Source: Callaeas wilsoni (lineage: Eukaryota > Chordata > Aves > Passeriformes > Callaeidae). Taken from it: DNA of 64,000 nt. Positions within the stretch are counted from its first letter, which is position 1; every line of letters begins with the position of its first letter. Below the pieces are notes generated by a model. That model did not search any database. It was not told where the DNA came from and saw only the letters and a list, made by a program, of their open reading frames with translations. The stretch lies in the NCBI GenBank assembly GCA_013398955.1, contig VWPU01004868.1:175221-239220 (forward strand), in the 5' to 3' direction. Shown here piece by piece: positions 1-14,400 of the stretch. The position numbers and the translations under genes were made by a program.

Positions 1-930
1 ATTTTTCATAGTGGAAAAAAAAGATTTAAAGCGATATCTTTACCTTAGGGCAAAACACCTAGTCACACTTCTATGAATTTAATGGGATGGCTATATGAAA
101 GTAGAAGAAAATTAAAAATTGTAAAAGACAACTCTGGTTTATATGGAAGAAAATTAACAGTTTAATTTTCACTTTGGTGTAAAAAGAGTGGATAATTGAC
201 ACTCTGGGGACCTTTACTATCTATGAAAACACACTTCTTAATAGAAAGAAAATTAAACATCACACCTTTTAAGCGATCCCAAAATACTAGCAGTCCTCAT
301 AAAACTAAACAGCTGGGGGGGAACAAAAGAAGATTCACAGTGTGCCCAGAAAAGTAAGAATTATATTTTATGTATACAAACCATACTTCAGAAAACCTAC
401 ATGCCTCAGAAATTACAAAATGTCCTTGAATATGTTTACTTGAGTTACTTGCAGTGTAAGATAAACAGTTCAAAAATGAATGAAAAATATTAGAGATTTC
501 CCATGTGATTATCACATAGAACTGGAATTACAGAATAGATTCTTTTTAAATTGTAGAATCACTTTACAAAGAATTCAAGATCATCTGCAGTCACCACATC
601 ACACACAGAACTGACAAATGTACCAATAGCAAGAGTTGCATGGCTTCCCTCAAGTGCCTTGAATTCGCAGGCATAATTGAAGATGGAGATAGAACCCTGA
701 CTATTTCCTTTCCTGAAAAGCAGTCTATCAGAGTTGGAGTCTGGCATGCGTAATAGTAAATTTATTTCATAAAATGTTGTGGATGGACTGCTCAAACATT
801 TCAGAAAACCTGTTTATTTTATCTATTCACTGTATGCAAATACTCAACCCTTTAGGCCAAACATTATTCTCACAGAGCTTCCTTTTTAGATTATATTAAT
901 CCTGCCAGTTCTCCTGAAAAATCAGAGATG
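1..930. other. AT-rich non-coding sequence
   Basis: This block has no recognisable repeat or gene. The only thing standing out is a minus-strand open stretch at 559-795, listed separately. The rest is A/T-rich with scattered stops in all frames. Confidence 0.6.
559..795 (-). other. Possible coding-exon-like open frame, unrecognised
   Basis: An open stretch of about 78 codons ends in a stop on the minus strand. Its composition is less biased than the Phe/Ile/Lys-rich chance frames elsewhere: the C-terminal part runs through KALEGSHATLAIG and ends VTADDLEFFVK. There is no ATG at its 5' edge (the first codon is TTG). An AG that could serve as a splice acceptor lies at about 791-792 (minus strand), but its pyrimidine tract is weak. 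The base composition is slightly more GC-rich than the flanks. I do not recognise the peptide. It could be a terminal exon, a decayed pseudogene or chance; chance is the most likely. Confidence 0.15.
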
Positions 931-1275
931 CATAGAATGTTTAGAGATTGGAATGGACCTTAAAGGTCATCGAGCCCCAATTCTCTGTGCCATAGGCAGG
1001 GACACCTTCCACTAGGACCAGGTTGCTCAAGAGCCCCATCCAACCTGGCCTTGGACACTGCCAGTGTTGGAGTACCCACAACCTCCCTGGGCAACTTGTT
1101 CCAGTGCCTTGCCAACCTCACAGCAAAGAATTTCTTCCTGACATCTAACCTAAATTTCCTCTCTTTCAATTTGTACCCATTACTCCTCATCCTATAGCTG
1201 CAGTTCCTGATGAAGAGTCCGTCTCCAGATTCCCTGTAAACCCCCTTCAGATAGTGGAAGGCAGCAGTGGGGCAA
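931..1275 (-). mobile_element. CR1 LINE, 5'-truncated 3' end
   Basis: The plus strand reads as the reverse complement of an avian CR1 3' end. The decayed tail CATAGAATG begins at 931, followed by the CR1 blocks GGACCTTAAAGGTCATC, GGCAGGGACACCTTCCACTA and CAACCTGGCCTTG, then TCACAGCAAAGAATTTCTTCC. Read on the minus strand, the C-terminal end of the CR1 second ORF is still open and contains KLKERKFRLDVRKKFF and HWNKLPREVV, a recurring avian CR1 signature. Similarity ends near 1275, so only the last roughly 350 bp of a 4.5 kb LINE is present, as is usual for CR1. It cannot be active. There is no clear target-site duplication, which is normal for CR1. Confidence 0.93.
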
Positions 1276-1720
1276 TGCTGGTTCCAAGCAATCACGTGTG
1301 AATCATTTGCTCTCGTTGTTTCCAGTAAATTGTTCCAATCTCAACCCATCATTTTCACCTTCTGCGCCTCCAGTACTTTCCAGTCTGCCACAGGAGGAGG
1401 AGAAGGTGTAAGAAAGAGGCAGCATGTTTTGGAGAGTCTCAGTGGAAGCACTATATTGGAGACTACCAATCCTAAATCACAACATGGATGAAAAAGCAAT
1501 TAATATTTCAAAAACTACTTGTCATTGCACAAATTATCCTCTTTTAAAAGGGTTTTTTTTTAAACAACAATTGACAATTTTCAAATTAAGGTTCTACAAA
1601 TACATACAATTACTTTATATTCATTTAGGACTGACCAGGATTGTTTCTTCCGGGTTCTTCTCATTCCACATCTTCATCTAAATCACTGCTACTAACAAGG
1701 GTCAGCTGAGTTGCTTTCAC

Positions 1721-1767
1721 CTGTTTACCAGTATGTTTTACTGGTAACTGTTTACCAGTATGTTTTA
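1721..1767. repeat. Duplicated 20-mer around a hairpin
   Basis: The same 20 bases occur at 1721-1740 and 1748-1767, a 27-bp period. Between them lies a perfect inverted repeat: TTACCAGT at 1725-1732 pairs with ACTGGTAA at 1740-1747 around a 7-base loop. The second direct copy could pair with the same arm. This looks like a local duplication through a hairpin rather than a mobile element. Confidence 0.8.
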
Positions 1768-4700
1768 AGAAGGGTGTCTCTTGCATACTGCTGGCTGAAA
1801 CCATCTACCTGTTATCATTAAGGAACATGGCTGACCCATTATAGCTACCTAAACACAGATGTCTAGAAGTACATAAGAGATAAGCCTGCAGCTAAAGTGA
1901 ACGGGCATTACTGCAAGATTAGTTGAGATAAACTAGTTCAAATCCACTTAAAAGAATTAAAATAATAATTCTTCAGACAAGTAGAATTGTTTTGTCTATA
2001 TGAAAAAATGTTGCTATATTTATATAGTACAGAGGGTTAAATATTTATAATTCATAATAGCTAAACATTTATAATTTATAATATGGAGTTTGAGACTATT
2101 TAAGGCACTGTGATAGAGCCTTTATTACAGCACAATCGTTTGCATGCATGCTGATTTAAGAACTGTACTTCAGAAAGGTAGTAAATGTTACTGCACTAAA
2201 GTATGAAACCAAAGTATTCCCTCTACTACCAACAAAGGCTAAATTCATTCCAGGAAATATTATAAGAAAAATATTACCAGGAGAAATAAATATCTTTAAC
2301 AGGGAAGCTCGTCAATATCTTATCCTTAAACATATCAGTTTATCTTTTGAGCACTAATTTGATCTCTGTATCTATTTTCAAGGCAAATTATGTCATTCAT
2401 GATTCAGTAGAGGTCTTTTTAGGTGTTTCCTTTTTTTCCTATTAAATATATCTTTACTCATCACAGAAGGTTTGAATGTTCTTTCAGCAATAGTCACTGT
2501 GTTTTCTTCCTTCTATTTTTTTTTTTCACTTTCATAGAATAAGGATACTTTTTTAGTTTTTATTCCGTGAAATGCAGCAGATTTAGGAAATAGCAGTATT
2601 ATCTTACTACTCCCACAGAGTTTTGTGTACATCTAGTTTCCAAGAATGGAATGGCAATTAATCACTTCCAGCAACACTTAAAAACAAACAAACAACAAAA
2701 CCCAAACTAAACTTAAACTTTCAGAGTCAGGTAAATGAATTTTGGGTTGTTACCCTCAAATTAGAAGAATATACAAGCAGGACAACTATGTATATTAATC
2801 CCAAACTCAGGCAAAAAAAATACTTCAGCATCTAACAGCTGACAAACTAAATTCCAACCCATTATCCTTTACACAGCATATCTTTTCTCTGTTGAAAGCA
2901 ATAGACCTCAGGAATTTTTTGATAAGGCTGACACACCAAGAACATGATCCCATACATTATTACATCTAACAGAGTACTAAGGAATAGTTAGAGCAATCTT
3001 CAAAGTAGGAAAAAGAATATGCTAGGCTGTATTCAGCATTGAAAAAAATATATGACTATGAAATTATACAGAAGAAATAAACTATGACTAGAATAATAAT
3101 ATTTAGTGAAATTAAAGTCAGTATCTCAGGACTCACTTTCATATTTGGGGAAAGTTAATACCAACCATCTTTTGCATAAGGACCTTAGAATAACATTTCT
3201 GTACTACAAGTTTCTCCATAGGAGTTTAGTGCTCTTGTCTTTCTTCCCTCTCTTTGTAGGCTCAGGTATTATCATCTATTAATGCAAACTCAGTTTCTAT
3301 GTCTAATCAATGAATAAAAAACTGCCAGATGCAGATTCTCATAAGAAAACTAGATTTTGGTCTCTCCCTAACGTATTCTTGCTGATAACTTTTGTCATCT
3401 GATGGAGGTGACAGGTTTTAGTCAAACCTAGATTTTAGTCTCTGGAACAATTTTCAACAATAGAGACAATATCATCATCTTACTTGATTCTTGAACCCTT
3501 TACTGGAACCCTTTTGATTCTCATGTCAGAACTGTGAGTCTTGTAGATTCCGTCTTCATAATTTAACTAAGTTGTGGTCTATCCACAAAACAGCTGTTTC
3601 TCAGCCTATCGCTTTATTATTGCAAGTTTGACAAAGATATTAATTCATCTTAGCACACAAACAGCTTTAAAGGAGCAGAAGCTTCGTAGAAGCTGAAGAA
3701 AAAGAATGCCAGCATAAAACATCATTTATCTGAGCTGTATTTCAATAAAAGAAAATACATCAAAGAAGTGATAATGCCAGATTTTATCTGCTTGTGGATG
3801 AACTCAGGTGAGTATGATATTTTGGAAGCCGATTGGCAGGGAGAAGACCAACAGGGAGAACATACATACACACTCATAAAGACACAGTAGAGGCCAATAA
3901 GACGATGAAAAACTGAATTTTTGGGGCGGAATTCCACGGGGTTTAAATCAAGCAAAAGGGAGACTAAGCAATTGCAAAGATCCTGGGAGACACCAAGTGA
4001 ATTAGTACAGCACCAATTACTCCAACAACATTCTGCAGCTGAATTGATAGAACCTCAGCCAAAACCCACTTAAAAGAATCCTCCTGCAAGCTTTAAATCA
4101 GACTGTCCAGAGACAGAGATGTTGAAAGTAAGGTTAGGAAGAACCAGTAAAGTCAATACAGTTTTCATCTTTTACTTTTGTTATCTGAAAATCTCAGATT
4201 TTTCTTTGCTTAAAACTTCCAGAATATTTACAAATTAAGAAATATTTACTTGTAGCTGCACACTTGCATAGTAAAAATTCAAAGTGTCTTAATCACAAAA
4301 ACCCCTGCAGTAGTAAGAAATTTTTAAAAAATTAAATCCTCATTATTATTGTGAGAAGAAATTTAAAATCCCAAAACTAGTCAGAAAACCTTAAGAATAC
4401 CAGAGCAATATAAAATTGCCTCAATAACAACTTCTCTCCCATCAGTACTTTAGTTATTTTGTAAATTTGGCCTGGAGCTTTAACTATGAAACTAAATGCA
4501 AATTACTCTGCATATAGACAGGCAGGATGCATACTAAGCTAAATAGTAAGATTCAGTTTATTTGTATACATACAATTGAAATAAATTACATACAAGATAA
4601 CAAATGTGATCAAAATAATTCTTCAAGAGCTTGGAAGCAAAGTATTTACAGATAAGGAATATTCCCCTCTTTTCAGAAAGAGTCAATGTGAGATTAAGAA

Positions 4701-5272
4701 GCCAAAAGACGTTTTGTATCACTTGTGATCAATATTACACTGCACATTTTGAAAAACTCCTCAGTGCTCTTGCTTTAGAGAAAATTAGCAGGTGAAGGGA
4801 AAGCAAAGCACCTACAAAGTGAAGAGTTTTGAGCTGGTTTGATTTTTCTGCCTCTTTGGGAAGCTTTGATTAGATCAAACAACTTCATGCTCTTACCGGT
4901 AACTTACAGTCTTATTCAGGTAACTTTCTTCAGGCTGCTCTTTGACACAGGTGGTTTTCCTCTTTTATTAATAAAGCAAAGGAAAACACCAGAAGGAAAC
5001 AAAACAAGTTCTTAGAGCATTCCAAAACAATAATCTTTTATCACTAATAGACAACCAAACTCTTTATAAAGCAAATCAGATATTCAGAAATGTTATTTTT
5101 TTCCTATAGGCATGAAATACGATGTTTATTTGATGTTTGCCATGACATTACTCTCTCACAGAAAAAAATGTAGTATTTTCTTATTTGTTATTCTCTATTA
5201 TTAAATCAGTGTCTTTTTCCCCCTCACTACTACCAATCTCAGTTTCAGGTTTGTATGTTAAATAATTTTCAT

Positions 5273-5284
5273 ACACACACACAC
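5273..5284. repeat. Short (CA)n microsatellite
   Basis: About six AC units, followed by a C run and then an A run. It is a simple sequence with no further implication. Confidence 0.8.
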
Positions 5285-8200
5285 ATCCCCCCCGAAAAAA
5301 TTCCAAGGTAGCATCAGGTTTTCATGTTCCCTTCACAGCTGTTAATGTTAAAGAACCATTGGTGGAACAAAACATACATCCACTTACAGTAGGGTTCTTT
5401 CAGTAGCAAAATTAGAAATAGGCCTTATCTGTTTAAAAAAAGTGAGCAGTATGTTCTTGCTCATTATTTTAAAAGTGAAGACTAGAATTTAAATTTGAGG
5501 TGTTTAGGACACTGTCATCTTCCTTCCACAATTCTTTCCTTGATAACAGTTTAATTCTATTCAAATTAAAAGTGTTTCTTAATAAAGGAAGGTTCCTTTA
5601 AAAAAAAAATAAACTTCTGACACTGCTTTTAAAATGAAAGCAGAATCGGTGTTCACATTTTCTTGACACTTTTACTGCTCTCTGACCACACTCAGAAATT
5701 ATTCCTCCCCAGCTTTCTGTTTTACCTGCCAACACCTCAGAGCAATGGAGTGTCACTATTAAGTCAATAAAGATTGCGCTCTCTTTGCAGATTTTGAACA
5801 GTGTGTGTGCTCTGTACATACTGGATAACCTGAGAATTACAGTGAAGACCCCTAGATTTGTCTAGCAGACAAAGGCGAAGCAGGGGTACGGAAGTCCTGT
5901 TGCATTCACACTAAACATGGGAATTCTCCCTGGCTAGATTCCATCATTCGGGACTCTGGAATTCAACACATGTTGATAGCAGCTTGGACTAGGTTCAGAA
6001 GACAGGTTGGAGAGTAGCTGGAGGACTGAAAAATAAATATTATGCCAAAAACCTAAAGGGCTTAATATATGAAAGAGAGAGTTAAATTATGACATGATCA
6101 CAGACTATGAACTCTGCTGGCTTCCTCAGATGGGTAAGTTAGTAGAACTTGCTGTACCTTACCAGACAAAGCTATAAACATGGAAAGGGGCAGGGACAGG
6201 ACCAAGAAAATCCACAAAAGGTGAAAAAAAAGCACTAAAGCAAGACACATTCAGACTAAAGAGATAAGTGTGACAGTTAATATAAAGGATCCCTGAAATA
6301 ACTTATCGAAATCAAGATAAATTTGAAATTTTTCATCAGCATAGTGGAGTTTTTCATAAGAACAGGATCTACACTAATGCAGATACTGGAATCAGAAATG
6401 GAAGAATAATTCCAGGAAACACGGTTGTCTGCGACATTGTCACATGAACTCTTCTAGTCCTGAAATCAATTGCAATGACAAAAAAAAAGCTATGGTAATG
6501 ATTTTCTGAAGTTGGTAAAATCTTTCTTCTATTGATCTTACTGTATTTCACATGAATAAAATAAGACTTTCACAGTGATACTATGTCTTTTGCAATACTG
6601 ACAAACATTTTGTATACCAAATTTATTTCATAATTTTGGAATTCAATCACAAAAGGCCTATCTAATCCTATTAAACAAGCAAAATTTCCTGCTAGATTCT
6701 AAATGCTTCTTATCAATTAGAAGTAATATAGATGTATACAATTTTTTTTCTGTACAGTGAAATGAAAAACAGTCTGATATGGATTATGTAAAGAAAATAA
6801 GCTTTAAAACACGGAGAAGTATCTTTAAGAGTTTCTTTCAAGTTTATTTTTTTAAATTGAAGTTTCTCAGACTTCTAATGCCACATGAGAAACATCTTTT
6901 TGATCTTAAATGATGTTAACATTTCTCCCTGTTCAGCAAGCCACAATATCCTTTCAATACAATATGGAAGCATATGCTCATAACTCTTGCTTTTCCTTTT
7001 AATGTACTAAATAACCCCAGTGTTATTTTTATCTAAAGAAAATAAAAATCACTTATATGTATTCTTTGTTTCTTAGCTTTGATCTCACATTTAAATTCAT
7101 CTCAAATAGTGTCATCTTGCTTTTTCTCAGACCACAGAGAGCATAAAACCTTGCTGCAGCAACAATTTGATTACAGGAAGAAAGGCTGCACATTTAATGA
7201 ACTTGTTATTTGATCTGCCAATGCAAATGGATTTTGATTATATTTCTAATATTGACTTCTAAATACTTTCACCATTAATGTAAGCAAGGATGGAAAACAG
7301 AATAGGAAAGCTGAATACTCTCAGACGCCATCTTAGCTACATGTAGCAATACAGAATTTTCAAGGCAAAGACTTCTATGCCAAATATGTTGATTAGCAAA
7401 GGACACATAAATAAATATAATATTTTCTTTGGCACAGCATAACTGACGCAAAGTTAAGTAAGTAACAACAGAGAAATAAAACAAGAAAAGGTGAAAGAAG
7501 TGCATTTTAGCTGTTCACAAAATTTATGAGGAGCTGAAATTCAGATGGTGAGAATGCTAATTCTGTATGATAGGAAGTTCAGAGAAGAACAATCCAGAAA
7601 AAGCTGACAGAATGTAGACTCACAAGGGCAAAACTAAATTGAATTTTGAAAGAGGACTTATACCAGGAAAGGTCTAATTTCCAATCTACATCAGTATAAA
7701 CCCACAGAATCTGTATGTTTGAAAAAATTTAAAAGGTGGTAGTCGAGAAAATTGGTAGGGCAAAACTACAATTTTTTAATTTATGTACATTTCTAGATTC
7801 TGTCACAAGTGTAGTGAAGATAGTAAAGTGTCATATGTGGGAACAATTCCAGAATGAGTGAATAACAGAATGTCGATAGAGCCAGAAAGCTATCAGAGTT
7901 TTTTCTACTATCATTTCCTGGTCAGGAGTTAATCCTGGAAAATAATGAATGACCCACATTATCAATTTGTGTAATTGTTGCATGGGAAACTTAATGACTT
8001 TGTATTATATGACAGAACAATGAAAAATGCAGAGAAGTACTGAAAAATAAATTCTGTATTCATATGAAAATATCAAATTGTACTACATACGTAGGAGCTT
8101 TGACACAAATATTTCCAGATTTCCTAAATAGTTACCCAAAGACAATATTAAAAAGGCTTCTAAATTCTTCTTTTGATCCAAACCTACCCCTCCCCGAGTT

Positions 8201-8423
8201 TTGTACACATGAAATATAAATCTCTTTCTGCAAATGAAAATACTATTTTCTACAGTTAGATACTTTATTTCACTCTGACACTGGTAGAAAAAACTTTCCT
8301 TTGAAGGGAATCGGTAGCTCTACAATAAGGACATATTAAGTTGAGTGTCTAAAAAGCAGACTTAGTACTTTATCAACAAAATTCTTGCAGAATATAGTAT
8401 TGTAAATATAATCTGTATCTATT

Positions 8424-8444
8424 ATATACACATTGTGTGTATAT
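8424..8444. repeat. Perfect 9-bp hairpin in AT-rich sequence
   Basis: ATATACACA at 8424-8432 pairs perfectly with TGTGTATAT at 8436-8444 around a 3-base TTG loop. It lies in an A/T-rich tract (about 8400-8480) and may simply be a decayed (CA/TA)n microsatellite. Confidence 0.7.
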
Positions 8445-11400
8445 CTATTAACATATGCTATGTTATATAACAAATATAATGTAGCATTGATGACTGGGTT
8501 TTGTATGCTACTATCTTAAAAGCTTAACCAATCATACTTTATATTCACTAAAAATTACACACATTGTGCATTGTCTTGCACATAAATTAAGCATATATTT
8601 TCTCCTGCTTAATTAGCTTAATTCAGTAAAAAAATCAGCAGAAACATACTTTCAGAAGAAGTATGTCAACAATTTAGTTCTGTTAAGGTATTTTATCTCG
8701 GGTTGATTGGAAGCTGTTCATTGATGTAACTTTTTTCCAACTTAAATACGAAATTATGTTTCTTAGATGCTCATAGTTTTGTTTTGCTCCTTCACCCTTC
8801 TGAAAGAAGCTTTAATTACTTAGCTGATGGCATATCTTTCATTACTCTTGTTTAAAAAACAGTAAGAGCTCCTTAGGGGAGGGAAATTGTGCTCTTTATT
8901 CTGTCATTTCATGTAATCAGCTAGAGTACACCAATAAAGAAGCACAAATAACCTTTCTGATTCTTTTTGTTCTTATTGTTGTAAATAGCATCACTAACCA
9001 ACAAAAAGGAAAATACATCGAAGTCTTCCATGCATAACATTTGCAATTTCAGAGAATATGTTTTCCTCATTCGTTTTTTCTTTTGTTCTCTTGATAAAGA
9101 AAAAGGTTTCTGCAAATTATGCACTTGTAAATATACAGTCATGCTTTTCAACAGCTCAGAAGCTGCTCTGAGTTTTTTCCTGATGTTAGATTGAAAGATG
9201 TTTTTCAAAGAAGAAATAGATGAGTATTACAAAGTTACATCAGTGTATAAGAAACTTTTCTCTAAGGAAAAACAAAATTCCACTGGAATAAAAAATGTAT
9301 AGCATTGTTTAAAGAGAATAATCATCATATTTTTTTGCTTAATTATATAGAATTAGGAAAAATAAATGACCATGGGATTAAGAATGCTTTGCATTTAAAT
9401 GCTAAATTCATGCAGGAAACAAAAACTAATGATCCTGCACTATTGTAAAGTAACACTGCATTGTCATGGGATTGATGTTAGGAGAGCTACTTAATATTAT
9501 AAACATCTGAATAATTACTTAGGATAAATATTGATGTTTTATTGTGATGTAAAAGGTTTTGTGATTTGTCTAACTAAATGCCATTACAAGAAATTCCAGT
9601 TACAAATATAGAATCTGGATGCATAGCAAAGGCTGATAAAACTAACCTTTGGATCCATGCAATACTAATTAGGAAAAAAAAACATTAGAAGTCTCTCATA
9701 CAAACCAGGAACTCCAAACCAAGAGTTCTGACCTCATCATGGGCTTTAAGTTGTCTTTTCTTTATAGCAGCTGGAATTTATCACTGTCCAGCTACTCCTG
9801 TGAATTAAAACTACATCCAAAGGAACTACAAAATTTGTTAAGCGACAGTCTTGACCATTAAGATGACTGAGTTCTCTAGAAAAACTGTAACAGAAAAATT
9901 ATTTACAGACATGACTGAATGCAAAAGGACACCAACAAAATCTTCTGTGGTGTGAAAAGAATTCATCAATGCTGAGCTGCAATGCAAAGGAATTTAAAGC
10001 AATAGTCTGATCTGGAACTGAAGCTGCTCTGTGGTTTCCAGCCCTTCTATAGCCAGAGCAGCCAGAAAATCTGAAGCCACAGTCACTCCTTGTTTTCTAC
10101 AAGGTTTTACACAGATCACCATATATGATAAGCTGAATCTCCCCAGCAGAATCAGTGATCACCTGAAGAATGAGGTCAGTTCAGTTTGGTGGGGGTTTTT
10201 TAAGCCAACTTAAACATTGTTTTCTATATGAGGAAAAAGAGTTCAATTCTGAAACTAGAATTTTCTAAGAAATTCTCAAGGGCAATTGCATCCATGTATA
10301 CCTAAATATGTAGGGCAAGAGACAGACTGTGAGACTGTGACAAACATTGTAGACCTCACAGATCACTTATTTGGAAGTAACTGCTGTTCAATATTATATA
10401 ACTAGAAATTTTTAGTTCTAAATTTTTTATATTTATAGGCAAAGAGTGGAAAGAAAAAGAGGAAAGGAAGAAATTGAGGAAGGCTTAACTGGCTCAACAC
10501 CACCAACACACCACTCAAACAAGTGGCAAATGCCATTAAAAAAACCCCTGTATTCAATAGGTTTTAAAGGTTCAGTGCTCTCCCTAGATACCATTTTAGG
10601 GCCTGAGAGTTGTTAGGTTTGCATACCAAACAACATTAAAAATATTTTAAAAAGAACACAAAAACTCTGCTAAACCCCAGCTAATATTATCTGTTAACTG
10701 CTTTGTACACTTTTATCCATTGTAGGAAAAGGAAAACCTAGTATCTAAGTTTCCCAGAAATTATTTGCCAGATGAAAGACAATCTTCAGAGAAGCATTAA
10801 AACCCACAGAGAATCAAACATGCAGAAATCCTGTGATCATGCTGCCACTTGAACTCCACATTCCAAAAGACAAGATAACATTTGGCTAAACCTGAAGAGA
10901 ATTCAATGACCACATGAATTTTCTGGAAACTATTCTGAGGAGTGAAGAGTTTTGCCACACTGAAGAAGGAGAGTCCTCCAAATTTAAAAAGCATATGAGA
11001 TAGTATATTAATTCTCTGCTTTTCCAGGAATAAAATCCACGACTTTTTCTGTCAATTAGTGCAATAAATATCACATGGAAAAGTAAAAAAGAAGTAAACA
11101 TTCCCTTCAGATAGATACACACAAGAAATTACAGTCTAAAGTGCAAGTTACTCTGGGATCTGCCAAAGATAGGGCTTATTTCTGCTGGGAATAAAGGTTC
11201 TGAGATGCAAAAACTTTTTGTCTCTAATCTTTTCCTATTGGAATTTAGTAAAATGAGAGTTATGTTTCAAACTAAAAGTATGCATATACACATGCACAGC
11301 CATGGATTTTTACTTTTTTTTTAAACAAAATTATAATAGCAAAAGAACTCACAGCGTGGATCTTTTGTCTTTTCTTCCAAAATACTGTTTACTGAGCTTC

Positions 11401-14400
11401 ATAAAAGCATTGTGAAAGAGGTTTTTTTTTTAATTTTAATGTTGCACATTACTTTTAGAAACAAAGATTAAAGTGCTTTACCGTTGGTTTGAGTACCTTT
11501 TCAAAACTTTCCTGAGCTCTGCTCTGTGCTTTCAGATAGGAATGACTAATGATTCAATCTGATATTCCTTCCATTCTACATGGGAACAGATGGCTTCAAA
11601 ATGCTGGGAAAATTCCTGCAGACATCTCGAGTCCCGTGCCTTCAATCAACCAGTTCATACAATATTGGCATCCTACATGTTTAGAATGTGAGATAGCTCT
11701 GGAATAAAAGCACTAAAATTAAATTCAGGTTAAAAGATCCTACTACTCTCTGAAGTACATTACATAAGAGAAGGAAACAGAAACCTACCACATAAGTATC
11801 CTTAGATGGCCTACAACAGTATTTATATTGATTTTCACTACTCTTAGTGATGACACAAAGTAAATGTGTTCATCCGGTCATCTCTAGGAACAGAGACCTA
11901 GGGATTTGCACCTTCTCAAGCTTCCCATTTTTCCTGTTAAAGGTTAGACAGATTGTCACAATTGAGTCTGCTAGTTCTGAAGCAAGTAAAATTCGTATAC
12001 CAGCAAAGATTTCTGTAGAGGAAGGACTATACATTCATATTACTTTAAATACAACTATTACTCAAATCTCATAAGCCTTCTGCTCGAGTTCTCAGTAATC
12101 ACAGTGGTATCAACATTTCTCCCCACTTGCAAAGAGCAAAGCCCAGCACAGCTCTATGATTTTGCCATTTCCAATCTGGCACACGTTTGCTTCAATTTGT
12201 ATTCAATAAAATCCTGCACTCGAAGTATGAGTACTTCTATGAAAAGAAGCAATGAGGTGGAAAACTGTCTTTTGAACTTTTTTCTTTCACTGTTAAGAAA
12301 GTCGTGGTATATTTCAAACAACCTGGAACTGTAACAATCTCTGAAAGCATGTACCCTGGAATGAATTTAATTTAATCCTTACAAAATAACTTGAGTGCAA
12401 AACACAGTTCAGAAGGAGATAGTGTAATGTGAATTTCATTTACAAAGAAATGAAATGATTTACTGTACAACTGTAATCTCTAGTCATACTCTACTGTGAT
12501 GTTCTGATTTTATATAGTGCCATTTTCTCTCCTTGTAGTGAATACAATTTTTGAGTTGTCAAAAATTATTTAGATTAACATGAAATACATATAAACCCTT
12601 GACAAATATTCTGAATGTTGTGAAATAAACCCCAGTTCTGAGTTTGCCTGGCTTCTTTAGAGAGAGAAATGTTCATCTTATCATGAAGTAAACAGAAAAA
12701 TTCCAGAATAATGGACAACAGCAACCAATACAGAGTTTTTGAATAACACATGATGCAATGAAATATCAACAATTACATGCTCCCAGAAGTTTACTTCACT
12801 AGCAGGTTAGTTCCCATTAAACATTACCTGAAACTTTATCACTCTACTCAAAAACAACACAAAAATTTGCCCCTTAGCTAAAAGTTGCAAGGCAGAGCAG
12901 CCCAGTGAAATTCATGTGCAGCTCTATGAATCAGGTGGACTGCTGAGGGCCACTGAATACACAGATGCCTTTCCAGAATCTCCACCTATTTTTGAATCCC
13001 ATTGTGTTGAAAACCTTGCTCATCATTTAAGAAAATTAAAGGATTTTTACAAAACAAACTATGTTATAAAATCCACCTTGTGGTTCCTTCCTTAAAAAAA
13101 CAAACACACAAAGGACTATGGGTCCCTAGCAGAAGCCCCCAGCAAGCAACTGGTTGATGTCCCTTTCTGAATTGAAAAATGGAAAATGGAGAAGACAAAA
13201 TGAGGAAAGCTATTTCTGAAAATCATAAAACAGTCTTATTTGTAAGCTTTAAACATACTCCAAAAGCCACCTGTTTTGGTTGAAGTAATTCTTTACTTTC
13301 TTAACAGGTCTAACAGATTATATTTTTTTCAGCGTTAGAAAGACAAGTAGCACTAGAATCTGTACAGGTGCAATTCAGTGCACCTCTGTAAACAAAGTCC
13401 AAATTACACAGGTATCCCCTGGGCATCGTGTGACCAGTGGAAAACGTACTACAGCAAGGTACTCTGGTAAAATAAGCAAATGACAAACCACGCAAACAAG
13501 TCCAAAACAAACAAACAAAGCCCCACAAACACACGCCACCAAATCTTGGTGGTCCATGCTAGATCTGCATTATATACACCTTCAACTAAATAAAGGCTGT
13601 GTGTCGAAAACGTAGCATTGTATCTCTTACAGGCGTATGAAAGAACAATGTGCAGATTTTTTTTATATATATACAATAAACAACCATACTAGGGAGTTGC
13701 CATGTGTTTCTGAAGATAGTGCTAATGTGGAAAAGAAGACAAAGCAAAGACACAGGAGTGCCTCCTGACTTACTGCTGGTAGCTTCAGATGACTCATGCA
13801 ATGAGTTTGGAGCCAAATAAATGCCAAAAAAAAGGAATTAATGATAGATGCTACAGCTGGGAAGAGACACAGATTTGTTTGGGTTTTTTCCAGCTTTGTC
13901 TTCTCTTTATCCTGGTCAATGGGATTGCACAGCCCAACAGGACACAAATATGAGGTTAGCTCAAAACAATCTGAAACGATGATCCTTTGTTAACCTCATA
14001 TATGAGCCTTCCAAGAAAAAAACTAATAATGTTAGGCAAGTCCATCCTTACGTTATTTCAGTGATTAAAATTACCATGGATTCAGACTTTCTTCTGCATC
14101 GAAGTCAGAAAACCACAAAGTAAACATTAACAGAGTGCCAAGCCACCAGTCTAGCCACATATCAATGGAGATGGATTTCAACAGAGGGTTATTTGATAAC
14201 CCATCTAACAAAGATTTGGAAACCTCCAGATCCCAGAAGCCTGGAGAAAAATGAAATGTTGACATTGAGGGCTTCTGTAAAAACATCAAACGCACTGCAG
14301 AGATCCCTACAGAGCAATTCTGTACTCACAAATAACATATGATGAAGAAACACAGGGATTTGTCCACCACAAGTGCAGACATAAGAGAATTATTGTCTTA

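Noticed and set aside
10441..10486. Polypurine tract as a retroviral PPT
   Set aside because: No LTR start (TG...) or retroviral sequence next to it; purine runs are common here.
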